A stretch of DNA of 64,000 nt, from the NCBI RefSeq assembly GCF_900143695.1, contig NZ_FRFE01000001.1:124001-188000 (forward strand). The letters are read 5' to 3'. Position numbers and translations under genes: made by a program. Under the pieces are notes generated by a model that saw only the letters and a list, made by a program, of their open reading frames with translations, was not told the origin of the DNA and searched no databases. This DNA is from Desulfopila aestuarii DSM 18488. Lineage in GTDB: Bacteria; Desulfobacterota; Desulfobulbia; Desulfobulbales; Desulfocapsaceae. Positions 17,514 through 26,746 of the stretch are shown here, piece by piece. How positions within the stretch are numbered: position 1 is the stretch's first letter; each line of letters starts with the position of its first letter.

Positions 17514-17542
17514 CGGACCGAACCTGAACAGAGGAGGAAAAC

Positions 17543-18541
17543 ATGTCGTTACGAGTCCGGATGTTATTAATATGCAGTGTGCTGTCGCTTGCCATTCTTG
17601 TCTGCCTGCCCACCAACCGGGCCCAGGCCAGTTCCGCCAAGCCCAAAGAAGTGAAAAGCGCCATTGTGCTTGCTCACTTCGGCACCACCGTCCCAGCAGG
17701 ACTTGAGTCGATCATCAATATCGATAACGCTGTTCGCAAAGCGTACCCCAACACCGAAGTCCGCATCACCTTTACCTCCAACATCATCAGAAGCGTCTGG
17801 AAAAAGCGGCAGGCAGATCCCCAGAAATGGCTTGATCAGGGGATTCCCAAAGAAGTCCTTTATGTCAAAAACGTCATCGCCACCATCGGCGACCTGCTGG
17901 AAGAAGGCTATTCCAACATTATCGTCCAGCCATCGCACATGTTCTACATGGAGCAATCCTACGATCTGCAACAATATGTCAACGGGCTCGCCTCCATAAC
18001 TACTATGAAGGAGAGGTGGAAACCGTTCACCAATCTGGTCATGGGTCGCCCTGCCCTTGGAGCTCCCGGCGACCAATATCCCTATCACGAGGATATTGAT
18101 GCAGTGGTGAAAACGCTGGCGGACGATGCGGCCATGGCTGAAAAAGAGGGGGCCTTGCTGGTCTACATGGGCCACGGCAACGAACACTGGTCCACCGGTA
18201 TCTACGCTGAGACCGTGCAGAAAATGCGCAAGGTCTATCCAAAAGTGAAAACCTTCATCGGAGTTGTAGAAGGAGTGCCCTCAGTCGAGGATACTCTTCT
18301 CGAAATACAGCAAACCGGCAACCGAAAGGTCATCCTGAGACCCTTCATGATCGTTGCCGGTGACCATGCCACCAACGACATGGCAGGTGATGAAGAAGAT
18401 TCGTGGAAATCAATCCTCACCAAGGCAGGCTACGAAGTGCAACCCGTACTACAGGGCCTTGGCTCCAATAACGCCTTCGCCCAGATTTTTGTCGATCACA
18501 TCGCTGATGCGGCCAAAGAGAAGGGAATTGAACTGAAATAA
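17543..18541 (+). CDS. cbiK: Periplasmic sirohydrochlorin cobaltochelatase CbiK
   Basis: 332 aa with an N-terminal signal peptide (MLLICSVLSLAILVCLPTN, cleavage after AQA near residue 29). The class II chelatase fold shows IVLAHFGTTVPAG and two metal-binding histidines, H211 (MGHGNEHW) and H275 (VAGDHATNDM). The reaction inserts Co2+ into sirohydrochlorin for cobalamin synthesis. The export signal recalls the periplasmic CbiK described in Desulfovibrio, which has been linked to haem as well as cobalt. The gene follows a cobalamin riboswitch, has AGAGGAGG 7 nt upstream and ends with its own terminator, so it is monocistronic. No other cobalamin gene is nearby. Confidence 0.93.
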   Translation: MSLRVRMLLICSVLSLAILVCLPTNRAQASSAKPKEVKSAIVLAHFGTTVPAGLESIINIDNAVRKAYPNTEVRITFTSNIIRSVWKKRQADPQKWLDQGIPKEVLYVKNVIATIGDLLEEGYSNIIVQPSHMFYMEQSYDLQQYVNGLASITTMKERWKPFTNLVMGRPALGAPGDQYPYHEDIDAVVKTLADDAAMAEKEGALLVYMGHGNEHWSTGIYAETVQKMRKVYPKVKTFIGVVEGVPSVEDTLLEIQQTGNRKVILRPFMIVAGDHATNDMAGDEEDSWKSILTKAGYEVQPVLQGLGSNNAFAQIFVDHIADAAKEKGIELK

Positions 18542-18557
18542 CCCTTCTGCACCACCG

Positions 18558-18585
18558 GGGGATACCTGTGGCAGCTGGTATCCCC
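18558..18585 (+). terminator. Terminator after cbiK
   Basis: GGGGATACC (18558-18566) pairs with GGTATCCCC (18577-18585) and is followed by TTCCTTT. It lies 16 bp after the cbiK stop. Confidence 0.75.
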
Positions 18586-19017
18586 TTCCTTTATTATTGC
18601 AGGGAGTCCAGTGTTTGTTACCCCTTCAAAACCTGGTTAATCTGCTTCCTTTCGCTTCTCTCCGCGTAGCTACCCTCACCGAAAAATACCTGAATCATTA
18701 TAGATGTGATTTGTCTTGTGTATACCTCGGTTCAATATAAGAAAAATATATACCACATTACGTTAATATTCATCCATCACACCGTATTCCCTGGCACATT
18801 TCATGAGCGGCTCGAAAATGAAAAAGCGGTACCCGTCATGCTTGTAAGACGCTATCTGAATTTGAGAATGCCTGCCAATTGCCTATCCACCAGATGCACC
18901 GAAAAACTATTGCAATTATGCTCACCAATGAGTTAGGGTCAAGTCTGAACGGCCTGAATTTTTCACGGCAAAACTGAAGCATAGTCAATATGACTACACC
19001 TCGGGGGAGGGAAACCA
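18586..19017. other. Intergenic region upstream of the PEP-CTERM gene
   Basis: About 430 bp, AT-rich in the middle, with no gene that I can support. The 3' end carries a strong Shine-Dalgarno sequence (GGGGGAGGG, 19003-19011) for the PEP-CTERM gene. No promoter could be placed with confidence. Confidence 0.4.
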
Positions 19018-20841
19018 ATGAGGAATCTGTCGACAAATTCTAACAAAAACCTAGAGCGCAATAAATCATTACGTAAATTTTGCATGATTGCCCTGTCTAC
19101 CTCGGCAATCATGGCCATGCCTTGTGGCATGGCCATGGCCACACCATTCTCAACTTGGACGACAGTAGTCAATAACACCAACGAGGCACCAAATTCATCA
19201 AACGAATATTTTTTCAGCTATAACCAGCCTTCCATTAACGATGAAGGACTGGTCGTCTTTAGGGCCCGTGCCAAAGCGAAACAACAAAAAGGAGAGCCTA
19301 CCAGTGGTATTTTTACCCGTGATATGTCAGTACCAGATTCAGCTATTCTAGCTGTCGCCGTGAGAAATGATGAAGTTCCAGACCCAAACAATATTGAGGA
19401 ACCGGCTCAAGCAGGAACATTCAATGAATTTCCATCCTTTCCCCGTATAGACGCGGCTTCCAGCACCCTGGCTTTCCGCGGGCAATCGCAACCATCTGTT
19501 GCAACAAGCGTAACCAATGCTGATGAAACAGATACGACACACAGTGGGACAGCTGGCATATACGCTTCAATTAAGAAGGACTCCCTGACAACAGGAATTC
19601 GCAACATTGATGCCAAAGAAGCCTCTACCTTTGGTTATCAAGTACCAGGAACGGATGTTCGCTTTGATCAATTTCCCGGAGCCCCGTCTCCGATAGGCAG
19701 TATCATTACCTTTAAAGGCAACTGGACGGATCCCGACAGAACTCAGGGGGATCCAACCATGACAGGGGTGTATTATAAGGATATGGCCGGAGACACAGAT
19801 GGTAATCCATCGCCTGTGGTAAAAATTGCTCAGCGGCATGACGAAATCCCAGCTGCAGCGACCCCAGGAGGACAACAATATAGCACTGATAATGAACCAG
19901 TCTTTTTTGGATCCACAGCACCACCCAGCGCAGCTGATGGAAAAGTGGTTTTCACCGGCCTCGATGATGAAGCAAACCCTTCAGCCGGCGGGATCTTCAT
20001 GTTCGATATCGACGCCCCTGATGAAGGTTTGAAAACGATTGCTGGGTTTAATACTGTAGTCCCTAAAAAAAATGATTCTACAACCGCTGATACATACCTC
20101 AGCGCTTTTGGAGAAGCTCTCTCGTTCGACGGTCAATATGTCGGTTTCTGGGCTGGTTGGGGCGAGAATAAGATTAAAACCCCCCAGTCCTGTGGCCCTG
20201 ACGGCAACAAAGATCTGTTAGACTATTGCAACAGTATTCAAACAGAACCCGAGGGGGGCGAGGCACTTAAAGTTCTTGAAAATCAAGGCATCTTTCTAGC
20301 TGATACATTAAATGACAAACTTTTCCTCGTGGCCCAAACCGGACCTCTTTTTGAGGACCAGAAAGACTACTTCGAAGACTTTTTGTTCTGGAATTTTTCA
20401 GGGAAACCTCCTGGAACCGGCGAAAGTAGTGAAGATGACTCGGCAGAACTACCTCGCTGGCGATCCTCCGCCTTTCTTGCTGTTGACGGCGACGACATTG
20501 TTTTCAAGGCACGGAAAAGTAATGGTGAAATAGGCCTTTATGGCGCCCTGGATGTTGCAACCGACGTAACTGGTCAATTTGATATTTTCACCATCCTTAC
20601 AAAAGGCATGAAGAGTGGATTTCTTGACCCATCAGCTTCAGATATGACTATAGAATCTTTCGGTATTGAACGAGATGGTCTTCGCAATGGTCGACTGGCA
20701 ATTACTGCCAGCATGCTCTCAGACGACGGTAGCAAAAAAATGTCAGGCATATATATAGCTCCAGTTCCAGAACCTGGCACCATGGCTCTCTTTGCCATCG
20801 GGCTGACCGGAATAGGGTTCTGGCATCGCAAAAAATCCTGA
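19018..20841 (+). CDS. PEP-CTERM sorted exported protein
   Basis: 607 aa. The signal peptide has a long charged N-region (MRNLSTNSNKNLERNKSLRK), then a hydrophobic core ending at AMATPF near residue 42. The C-terminus is a textbook PEP-CTERM sorting signal: VPEPGT, a hydrophobic helix (MALFAIGLTGIGFW) and a basic tail HRKKS. Such proteins are processed by exosortase and exported, often with exopolysaccharide. The body is acidic and contains repeated units with the pattern (D)DG-x-x-VVF-x-A (for example INDEGLVVFRARA, AADGKVVFTGLDD, VDGDDIVFKARKS) and HDE(I/V)P motifs. This suggests a beta-propeller-like fold, which is inference. No exosortase gene lies in the window. A stem-loop follows at 20890. 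Confidence 0.88.
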   Translation: MRNLSTNSNKNLERNKSLRKFCMIALSTSAIMAMPCGMAMATPFSTWTTVVNNTNEAPNSSNEYFFSYNQPSINDEGLVVFRARAKAKQQKGEPTSGIFTRDMSVPDSAILAVAVRNDEVPDPNNIEEPAQAGTFNEFPSFPRIDAASSTLAFRGQSQPSVATSVTNADETDTTHSGTAGIYASIKKDSLTTGIRNIDAKEASTFGYQVPGTDVRFDQFPGAPSPIGSIITFKGNWTDPDRTQGDPTMTGVYYKDMAGDTDGNPSPVVKIAQRHDEIPAAATPGGQQYSTDNEPVFFGSTAPPSAADGKVVFTGLDDEANPSAGGIFMFDIDAPDEGLKTIAGFNTVVPKKNDSTTADTYLSAFGEALSFDGQYVGFWAGWGENKIKTPQSCGPDGNKDLLDYCNSIQTEPEGGEALKVLENQGIFLADTLNDKLFLVAQTGPLFEDQKDYFEDFLFWNFSGKPPGTGESSEDDSAELPRWRSSAFLAVDGDDIVFKARKSNGEIGLYGALDVATDVTGQFDIFTILTKGMKSGFLDPSASDMTIESFGIERDGLRNGRLAITASMLSDDGSKKMSGIYIAPVPEPGTMALFAIGLTGIGFWHRKKS

Positions 20842-20889
20842 TTAGTTCGTGTAATAGATCCCTAAATGGTCCTTTTTTACAATCACGAC

Positions 20890-20922
20890 ATTGGAGTACC
20901 GCCTATATCCCGGTACTCCAAT
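20890..20922 (+). terminator. Stem-loop after the PEP-CTERM gene
   Basis: ATTGGAGTACCG (20890-20901) and CGGTACTCCAAT (20911-20922) form a perfect 12-bp stem with a 9-nt loop. There is no T-run, so it may stabilise the message rather than terminate it. Confidence 0.5.
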
Positions 20923-21116
20923 GAAATTCATCATATACCTCGACACATAATCCTCTACATCCAAACTGCTCACTCAAGTGTCCAAACCCTATATCTTTTA
21001 GTATCTCACCAGCCAATTTTTACTATCCCTGCTTGCAATAATGCTTAGATTGTTACAATAACATGTTGTATTCATCAGTATTTTCCTCAAACAACAGGTT
21101 TTTTAACAGATAGAAC

Positions 21117-22892
21117 ATGGAAACATTGATCATCACCGCACTCCTTCTCGCCACCCTCTATCTCCTCATAACAGAGAAGATCTCCGTTGATCTCACCGCC
21201 ATCGGGATTATGGTGCTGCTGGTGGCGAGCCGGATCCTCACCCCGCGAGAGGCTGTGGCAGGCTTTTCCAACCCGGCGGTGGTTACCGTGGCTGCCATGT
21301 TTGTGGTGAGCAAGGGATTGATGCGGACCGGTGGTGTCGAATTTCTTGGCAGACAGGTAATTCGCATGGCGCACGGCAATTTCAGGATGGCTCTTGCCGT
21401 CATTCTCTTTGTGGTCGCGCTGATGTCCGCCTTTATCAATAATACCCCGGTGGTAATTCTCTTTATTCCGGTGGTGATGGCCATGTGCTGCGAGTTTGGC
21501 CTCTCCCCTTCAAAATTTCTTATCCCGGTCTCCTACGCCTCGATCCTGGCCGGCACCTGCACCCTTATCGGTACGTCCACCAATATCATCATCAGCGACC
21601 TGAGTAACGACTACGGCTATGGCCCGCTTTCCATGTTCGAGCTCGCTATAATAGGAGTGCCCATTGCCATCTGCGGAATCATTTTTCTGCTGTTTGCCGC
21701 CCCGAAGGTCCTGCCGTCGCTCGCCAATCCCGTCTGTCACATTCAGGATAATGAGCACCGGCAATATCTCGCCGAGCTGCAGATCAACAAGGAAAGCGCC
21801 TTAATCGGCCTGGCATCGACCGAATTATTCAGGGAAAAGTACCCAAAGATGGAAGTGTTGGAAGTCATCAATCGGTCCCATATCTACTATCCTGGCCGCG
21901 ACCTCATCCAAGTCGAGGCGGACGATATCCTGCTGGTGAAAGGATCGCTTAATGATTTGGTGGCAGTACTTCACAATGAAGGCGTTGAGCTTCCTTTATC
22001 GGAAAATGGCCTGCTCCTCGGTGCCCAAAAAGACGCACCTATCGTGGTCGAGCTGATTATTTCACCACAGTCCTCCATGCGTGGTCGGCGGCTCAGCAAC
22101 ACTGAACTCGCCCAGGACCAGGAGGTCAATATTATCGCCCTCAAGCGCAGCAACCTGCATATCAGCGAAAAACAGATCCTCGACGTACGGCTGCAGACCG
22201 GTGATATCATCCTGATCTGGTGTTCGGAAAGTAAGCTCGAAGCAATCCGGGCAGGTCAGGATTTCATTGTCATTGAAGATGTTTATGAAGAAATCGTCCA
22301 TAAGCGCAAGGCAATATGGGCAATCGTCAACTTTATCGGCATGGTGGGTACCGCAACCCTTGGTCTGGCCGACATTATGACCTGTGCACTCACCGCCGCC
22401 TTCTTGATGATCATTACCGGCTGCCTGCAGATGCGCGACGCCTACCGGGCGCTGCAGGCTGATGTGCTGATTCTGATCGCTGGCACCATCGCTCTCGGTG
22501 CGGCTATGGAGAAGACCGGCACCAGCCAACTTTATGCGGAGGCCTTTCTCGAGCTTTTTTCCGGATTTTCACCTGCCATTATCCTCGGCGGCATGATCCT
22601 GCTCACCTCGATCTCGACCCAGATCCTCAGTAATAACGCCACCGCCGTGCTGCTTCTGCCCATTGCCATCTCCACGGCCGTGGGACTTGGCGTTGACCCG
22701 AAGCCTTTTATCATCGGGGTCTGCATCGGCGCTTCCGCATGCTTTGCTACCCCCGTCGGCTACCAGACCAACCTGATGGTTTACGGCCCTGGCGGCTACC
22801 GATTCAAGGATTACTTAAAACTCGGCATCCCGCTCAACATCTTTGTGGTTATAGCCGGTATGCTTTTGATTCCAATTTTCTGGCCATTTTAG
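21117..22892 (+). CDS. SLC13/DASS-type anion carrier with two TrkA-C (RCK_C) domains
   Basis: 591 aa. About five to six membrane helices at the N-terminus (residues 1-205) and again at the C-terminus (about 395-590) flank a soluble centre. The centre holds two RCK_C-type domains (about 215-290 and 300-380; ALIGLAST, DILLVKGSLNDLVAVL, DQEVNIIALKRSN, GDIILIWCSESKLEAI). The carrier signatures MSAFINNTPVVILFIPVV, GTCTLIGTSTNI and SNNATAVLLLPIAIS mark the two symmetric substrate/Na+ regions with SNT- and NNT-like motifs. Family members move sulfate, dicarboxylates or other divalent anions. Sulfate is plausible in a sulfate reducer, but the substrate cannot be read from the sequence. The gene stands between terminators as a single unit. 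Confidence 0.88.
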   Translation: METLIITALLLATLYLLITEKISVDLTAIGIMVLLVASRILTPREAVAGFSNPAVVTVAAMFVVSKGLMRTGGVEFLGRQVIRMAHGNFRMALAVILFVVALMSAFINNTPVVILFIPVVMAMCCEFGLSPSKFLIPVSYASILAGTCTLIGTSTNIIISDLSNDYGYGPLSMFELAIIGVPIAICGIIFLLFAAPKVLPSLANPVCHIQDNEHRQYLAELQINKESALIGLASTELFREKYPKMEVLEVINRSHIYYPGRDLIQVEADDILLVKGSLNDLVAVLHNEGVELPLSENGLLLGAQKDAPIVVELIISPQSSMRGRRLSNTELAQDQEVNIIALKRSNLHISEKQILDVRLQTGDIILIWCSESKLEAIRAGQDFIVIEDVYEEIVHKRKAIWAIVNFIGMVGTATLGLADIMTCALTAAFLMIITGCLQMRDAYRALQADVLILIAGTIALGAAMEKTGTSQLYAEAFLELFSGFSPAIILGGMILLTSISTQILSNNATAVLLLPIAISTAVGLGVDPKPFIIGVCIGASACFATPVGYQTNLMVYGPGGYRFKDYLKLGIPLNIFVVIAGMLLIPIFWPF

Positions 22893-23175
22893 CATGCCCT
22901 GTGGCATTGAGGGTTGAGAAAAGCACTACGATAAATGCAAGTACCACCAGATCATCCATGATGAGCATGGTTGCCACATGCACCGGCAACCTGCTTCTAC
23001 ACCTGCTCATTGTCGACAGACTCTCACATCTATCCTCCTGATTGCCATCATAAATATATTTGATCCTTATCGCAAGGTTGTGTTATATTTATCCTACAAT
23101 GGTGACAGAGATGTTGATGCGTACACCACTGCTGCTTTCAGTCCACCACTTAACGTTCTTTATCCGGGAGGTATT

Positions 23176-23670
23176 ATGAAAGTCAGAGATATCATGGAAC
23201 CGTTGCACAACTGGTTAACCCCGGAGATGTCTGTTCTGCAGGCAATCCAGGTCATGAAACGGACCAAACGGGGCCATGGCCTTTCGGTCAATGGCATCGC
23301 CGTACTCGATAATGAAATGAAGCTGGTCGGCATCGTCTCGACCAAGGATATCCTGCGGCTCATCATCCCCTCTTATGCCTATATGGAAGGGGTGGCAAGC
23401 GACGATGAAAGCTGGGAAGGAATGAGGCTGGACCGGACAGAAAAGGTTCGCACCATGAAGGTACGAGATATCATGACAGAGGATGTCCGTACCATCTCTA
23501 TGCATGATTCGGTGATGCACTGCGCCGATATCATGCTGACCGAACAGCTCCGGCGACTGCCGGTTATCGGCACCGATGGCCGGGTATTGGGAATAATTTA
23601 TCTTCGGGATGTCTACAACGCTGTCACCGACATTCTCTGCGACACCTCTGCAATTGTCCAAACTGCCTGA
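23176..23670 (+). CDS. Two-CBS-domain protein
   Basis: 164 aa from the ATG at 23176, supported by GGGAGG 5 nt upstream; upstream in-frame starts have no ribosome site. Two CBS domains are visible: VRDIMEPLHNWLTPEMSVLQAI to VSTKDILRLI, and VRDIMTEDVRTISMHDSVMHCA to YLRDVYNAV. Such stand-alone pairs bind adenine nucleotides and regulate partner proteins. The partner is unknown. The nearest upstream gene is the SLC13 carrier 283 bp away, and a functional link is possible but unproven. A bidirectional hairpin follows. Confidence 0.88.
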   Translation: MKVRDIMEPLHNWLTPEMSVLQAIQVMKRTKRGHGLSVNGIAVLDNEMKLVGIVSTKDILRLIIPSYAYMEGVASDDESWEGMRLDRTEKVRTMKVRDIMTEDVRTISMHDSVMHCADIMLTEQLRRLPVIGTDGRVLGIIYLRDVYNAVTDILCDTSAIVQTA

Positions 23671-23698
23671 AATTGTCTTTGACATCATGGTTTCCTGC

Positions 23699-23728
23699 CC
23701 CTGTAGCCTTACCTTTGAGGCTACAGGG
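23699..23728. terminator. Hairpin between convergent CBS and pfkB genes
   Basis: CCCTGTAGCC (23699-23708) pairs perfectly with GGCTACAGGG (23719-23728) around a 10-nt loop. It sits between two converging genes, so it probably terminates both. Confidence 0.7.
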
Positions 23729-23749
23729 CATTCTGAAACTCAAGATATT

Positions 23750-24766
23750 CTATATGGTTTCACGCCACCCCCAGGCGTCAGCCTGAGCCAGACACTCAGC
23801 GGCCGTACCAATAGCCTCATTGGTGGAAAGAGAACAAAGGCACTCACCAGCCGCAGCGTGGCCCAATCGAATTGTTTCCGTCATGGAAAGCCCTTCAAGC
23901 AGACCAAATATGAAACCGGAGGCAAAGGCATCCCCCGCCCCCACACTGCAGAGGATTGCCTCTTTCGGCACCTTGGTGGAGGGATGAACAATTGGCACCT
24001 CTCCCTTCACCGCGACCACACACCCTCGGGGAAAATGTACGGCCACGAGGTCGCGAACACCGAGATCCAGCACCTTGTAAGCTGCCCGCTTGACGGCTTC
24101 CACATCGGTCTCACCGTGTGAGGCGGTGACCTCACCTGCCAGCGCTCCGACCTCCAGATCGTTAATAACCATGGTATCCAGATAGGGCAGACATGGCCTG
24201 GCCAACTCTCGCAAACGTTTTGGCTGGAGGGAGATAAGCTCCATATTCGTCCGTAAACCTGCAGCCTTGGCCTTTCTTAATACATATACCCAGCCGTTGG
24301 CGTCGTCACCCCATGGAACGTCCATCCCATCATGAATCCCTGGAGCGCCAAGATGGAAGAGGCGAACATCTGAAGGATAATTGGCAAAACTCTCAGGTGT
24401 GAGCAGTGCATTCGCCCCCTGAGAGTGAAAGAACGTACGTTTGCCGTTGATCTTATTCGTCAGCACATCGGTATAGGATGTCTGTGCTTTTTCCTGAATG
24501 GCAATACGACTGGCGTCGATATCGTACGCTCGGCAACGATCCAGAATATAGTGGCCTTCGGCATCGTTACCGACGACACCGATACCAGCCAGGGGAAAGG
24601 TTCCTCCAAGCCGCCGCAGATTGACCGCCAGATTCATGCCAGGCCCGCCACCTTGAATCGTTTCCTCCAGGATGACAGCAACCGTTTCCTCATCCGGCCA
24701 GTGGTCCACGACTTTTGGTTTGTCCACCAGCCAGCAGCCACCACAAAGCACAGAGTTTCCGCCCAT
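23750..24766 (-). CDS. PfkB-family carbohydrate kinase (338 aa)
   Basis: 338 aa. The glycine-rich N-terminal signature GGGPGMNLAVNLRRLGG and the ATP/anion-hole motif VGAGDAFASGFIFGLLEG, with the catalytic Asp in GAGD, identify the ribokinase/PfkB family. It starts 3 bp after the stop of an aldolase-like gene, so the kinase and aldolase may act in sequence (phosphorylate, then cleave). It is the last gene of the minus-strand arm led by xylulokinase. The substrate is not predictable; a ketose or ketose phosphate is a reasonable inference. Confidence 0.88.
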   Translation of the reverse strand: MGGNSVLCGGCWLVDKPKVVDHWPDEETVAVILEETIQGGGPGMNLAVNLRRLGGTFPLAGIGVVGNDAEGHYILDRCRAYDIDASRIAIQEKAQTSYTDVLTNKINGKRTFFHSQGANALLTPESFANYPSDVRLFHLGAPGIHDGMDVPWGDDANGWVYVLRKAKAAGLRTNMELISLQPKRLRELARPCLPYLDTMVINDLEVGALAGEVTASHGETDVEAVKRAAYKVLDLGVRDLVAVHFPRGCVVAVKGEVPIVHPSTKVPKEAILCSVGAGDAFASGFIFGLLEGLSMTETIRLGHAAAGECLCSLSTNEAIGTAAECLAQADAWGWRETI

Positions 24767-24769
24767 GTT

Positions 24770-25759
24770 TTACCCTTTTTTGAGGATGGGTTCTGTGACC
24801 TGCTCGTCCTCGTCACGCGAGAGGTTCGGCGAAAGGCCGTTCTTTGACAGTTCATCATGATATGCACGTACAGCCTCAAGCGGTGAGACCTCACGCTCCA
24901 CCACCCGTCGCATCAATGTCACAAGTGAGATTGGATCTTCGGCCAGATTGATCTTACGGCCAAACAGCGCCACCCTGGCGCCATACTTCTCAGCCTGGGA
25001 AATCAGTTCAAAGGTGTCACGGGTGGTGCCTTTGGATCCCCCCAGAATACCAATGATCAATCCTTCAGGATCATAGGACGCCAGCTCTTCCATGACTTTC
25101 GGTCCGTTGTAGGCCATCTTCAGAAACAATGGTTGCTGTGCAGGCACCACACCAGCGACAGTTCTGGCAATGGCATCGTTGATAAACAGGGCCATATCCT
25201 CAGCGGACAGACCGGTGTCTACCGAAGGATGCGGATTAAATACCTCCAGGAAATGACGCATACCCACATCTGCGGCCACACCACGGAACTCCTTATACGC
25301 CGAAAGGGTTTCATAGTCGCACAACAGGTCGTTGGAGTAGGTCACAGAATATAGGCCAAGAGTCGCGAATTCTGTTGCCGCTTCAACATCAATGGTGGAA
25401 AAAGGCACAGACGGCTGCTCTATATAGCGGTTGCCACGAAGATACCAGATGTCTGTGGTATCGTTGAGGCGAACGGCGGGCGTCACAGGGCTCTCGGTAA
25501 ACAGCCCTTCACCGACAAGGACTCCTGCCGATGATGCCGACATAAGCATGATGTCGATCAGTCCCGAGCGACTCATGGCCCGCATGGCATCCAGGTAATC
25601 CGCTTTGCTCTTAAACGCACCGGCGCGGGTAGGATGCGGACCGGGCGCGGCCATGCCCATGGCCATATCCCCGTCTTTTGCATCCGCAATGATGAAGTCC
25701 TTTGGCGTGTATGCACCGGACCTTATAGTTTTGAGTTTGACATCCAGGCTCTTAATCAC
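24770..25759 (-). CDS. Class I aldolase-like TIM-barrel protein
   Basis: 329 aa. The pattern resembles DeoC/LacD/FbaB-type class I aldolases. A probable Schiff-base Lys lies in QPLFLKMAYNGPK (about residue 213), and phosphate-binding strands IIGILGGSKGTTRD and VALFGRKINLAEDP follow. The N-terminal region (IIADAKDGDMAMGMAAPGP) is not one I can assign to a characterised subfamily. It lies between two PfkB kinases, 3 bp before one and 84 bp after the other. This suggests cleavage of a phosphorylated ketose to DHAP and an aldehyde. The exact substrate is unknown; a non-catalytic barrel protein is a less likely alternative. Confidence 0.7.
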   Translation of the reverse strand: MIKSLDVKLKTIRSGAYTPKDFIIADAKDGDMAMGMAAPGPHPTRAGAFKSKADYLDAMRAMSRSGLIDIMLMSASSAGVLVGEGLFTESPVTPAVRLNDTTDIWYLRGNRYIEQPSVPFSTIDVEAATEFATLGLYSVTYSNDLLCDYETLSAYKEFRGVAADVGMRHFLEVFNPHPSVDTGLSAEDMALFINDAIARTVAGVVPAQQPLFLKMAYNGPKVMEELASYDPEGLIIGILGGSKGTTRDTFELISQAEKYGARVALFGRKINLAEDPISLVTLMRRVVEREVSPLEAVRAYHDELSKNGLSPNLSRDEDEQVTEPILKKG

Positions 25760-25843
25760 ACAAATCTCCTCTTAAAAGATACATTTTTAGAAAATGAATA
25801 CAGCAATAGACGGTATACACTCATTCAATCAGTTCACGTCAGG

Positions 25844-26746
25844 TCAACAAGACCGGATCAGCATATCCTCCGGCAGAGGAGGCATGGCCCCCTGGCAGGA
25901 ACAGACATAGGCCGCTACGCGGTTGGCATGGTCATTAATCTGGTCAAGGGAATGGCCTTTCAGCAACCCGAGAACCGTTGCCGCAGTAAACGAATCTCCT
26001 GCCCCTATGGTATCCACAATTTTTGCGGGATACCCTGCATGATCAGAGATATTCTCCGGTGACATGAGTAAACTCCCCTTTCCTCCTCGCGTCAGCACAC
26101 CAAGACGAAGCGAAAAGCGCTCGACCAGCTGGCTCATCTGTTTTTTTTCATCACCGCCCAGCCCGAACATCCGGCCAAGCAATACAATCTCATCATCGTT
26201 GAGTTTCAGCACATCCGCCATTTCAAGAGAAGTCTCTATGATCTCCCGGCTATAGAAATTCTGCCGTATATTCAAATCAAATACTTTCAGAGTATTCGGA
26301 CCCAACTTCGCAAGATAATCGACAATTGCCTTGCGCGAAATCGGTGATCGCTGGGCAAGGCTGCCAAAACAGACCGCGCTCAACCTCTGCCCCAGCGTTC
26401 CGTTTGTATCAGCAATCACCAGCCGATCCCAGGCAACATCATCCGGAAACGTATAGGATGCAACGCCCTGACTATCCACCTTCGCCAGGACATATCCCGT
26501 GGTTGCACCTGCCAGCACGGTAATGTAATCCGTCGAAACGGATCGCTTCGTTAATTCTTTTAACGCCGCTATGCCCCGACCATCATCTCCAACACAGGAT
26601 ATCGCATACGCTTCAGCACCCAGTGCGCCGGCATGATAGGCAAAATTTATCGGAGCGCCGCCAAGTTCTTCCGAATCCTGCAGCACATCCCATAGAACTT
26701 CGCCAATTCCGGCTATTACCAGCCTTTCAGAAACTTGATTTTTCAT
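25844..26746 (-). CDS. PfkB-family sugar kinase (fructokinase-like)
   Basis: 300 aa. The start GIGEVLWDVL followed by ELGGAPINFAYHAGALGA is characteristic of fructokinase-type PfkB enzymes. The C-terminal motif DTIGAGDSFTAATVLGLLKG carries the catalytic Asp. It overlaps the xylulokinase stop by 4 nt, indicating translational coupling. With the D-lyxose/D-mannose isomerase on the other arm, it could phosphorylate fructose made from mannose, but this is inference. The start is at the ATG overlapping TGA. Confidence 0.88.
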   Translation of the reverse strand: MKNQVSERLVIAGIGEVLWDVLQDSEELGGAPINFAYHAGALGAEAYAISCVGDDGRGIAALKELTKRSVSTDYITVLAGATTGYVLAKVDSQGVASYTFPDDVAWDRLVIADTNGTLGQRLSAVCFGSLAQRSPISRKAIVDYLAKLGPNTLKVFDLNIRQNFYSREIIETSLEMADVLKLNDDEIVLLGRMFGLGGDEKKQMSQLVERFSLRLGVLTRGGKGSLLMSPENISDHAGYPAKIVDTIGAGDSFTAATVLGLLKGHSLDQINDHANRVAAYVCSCQGAMPPLPEDMLIRSC

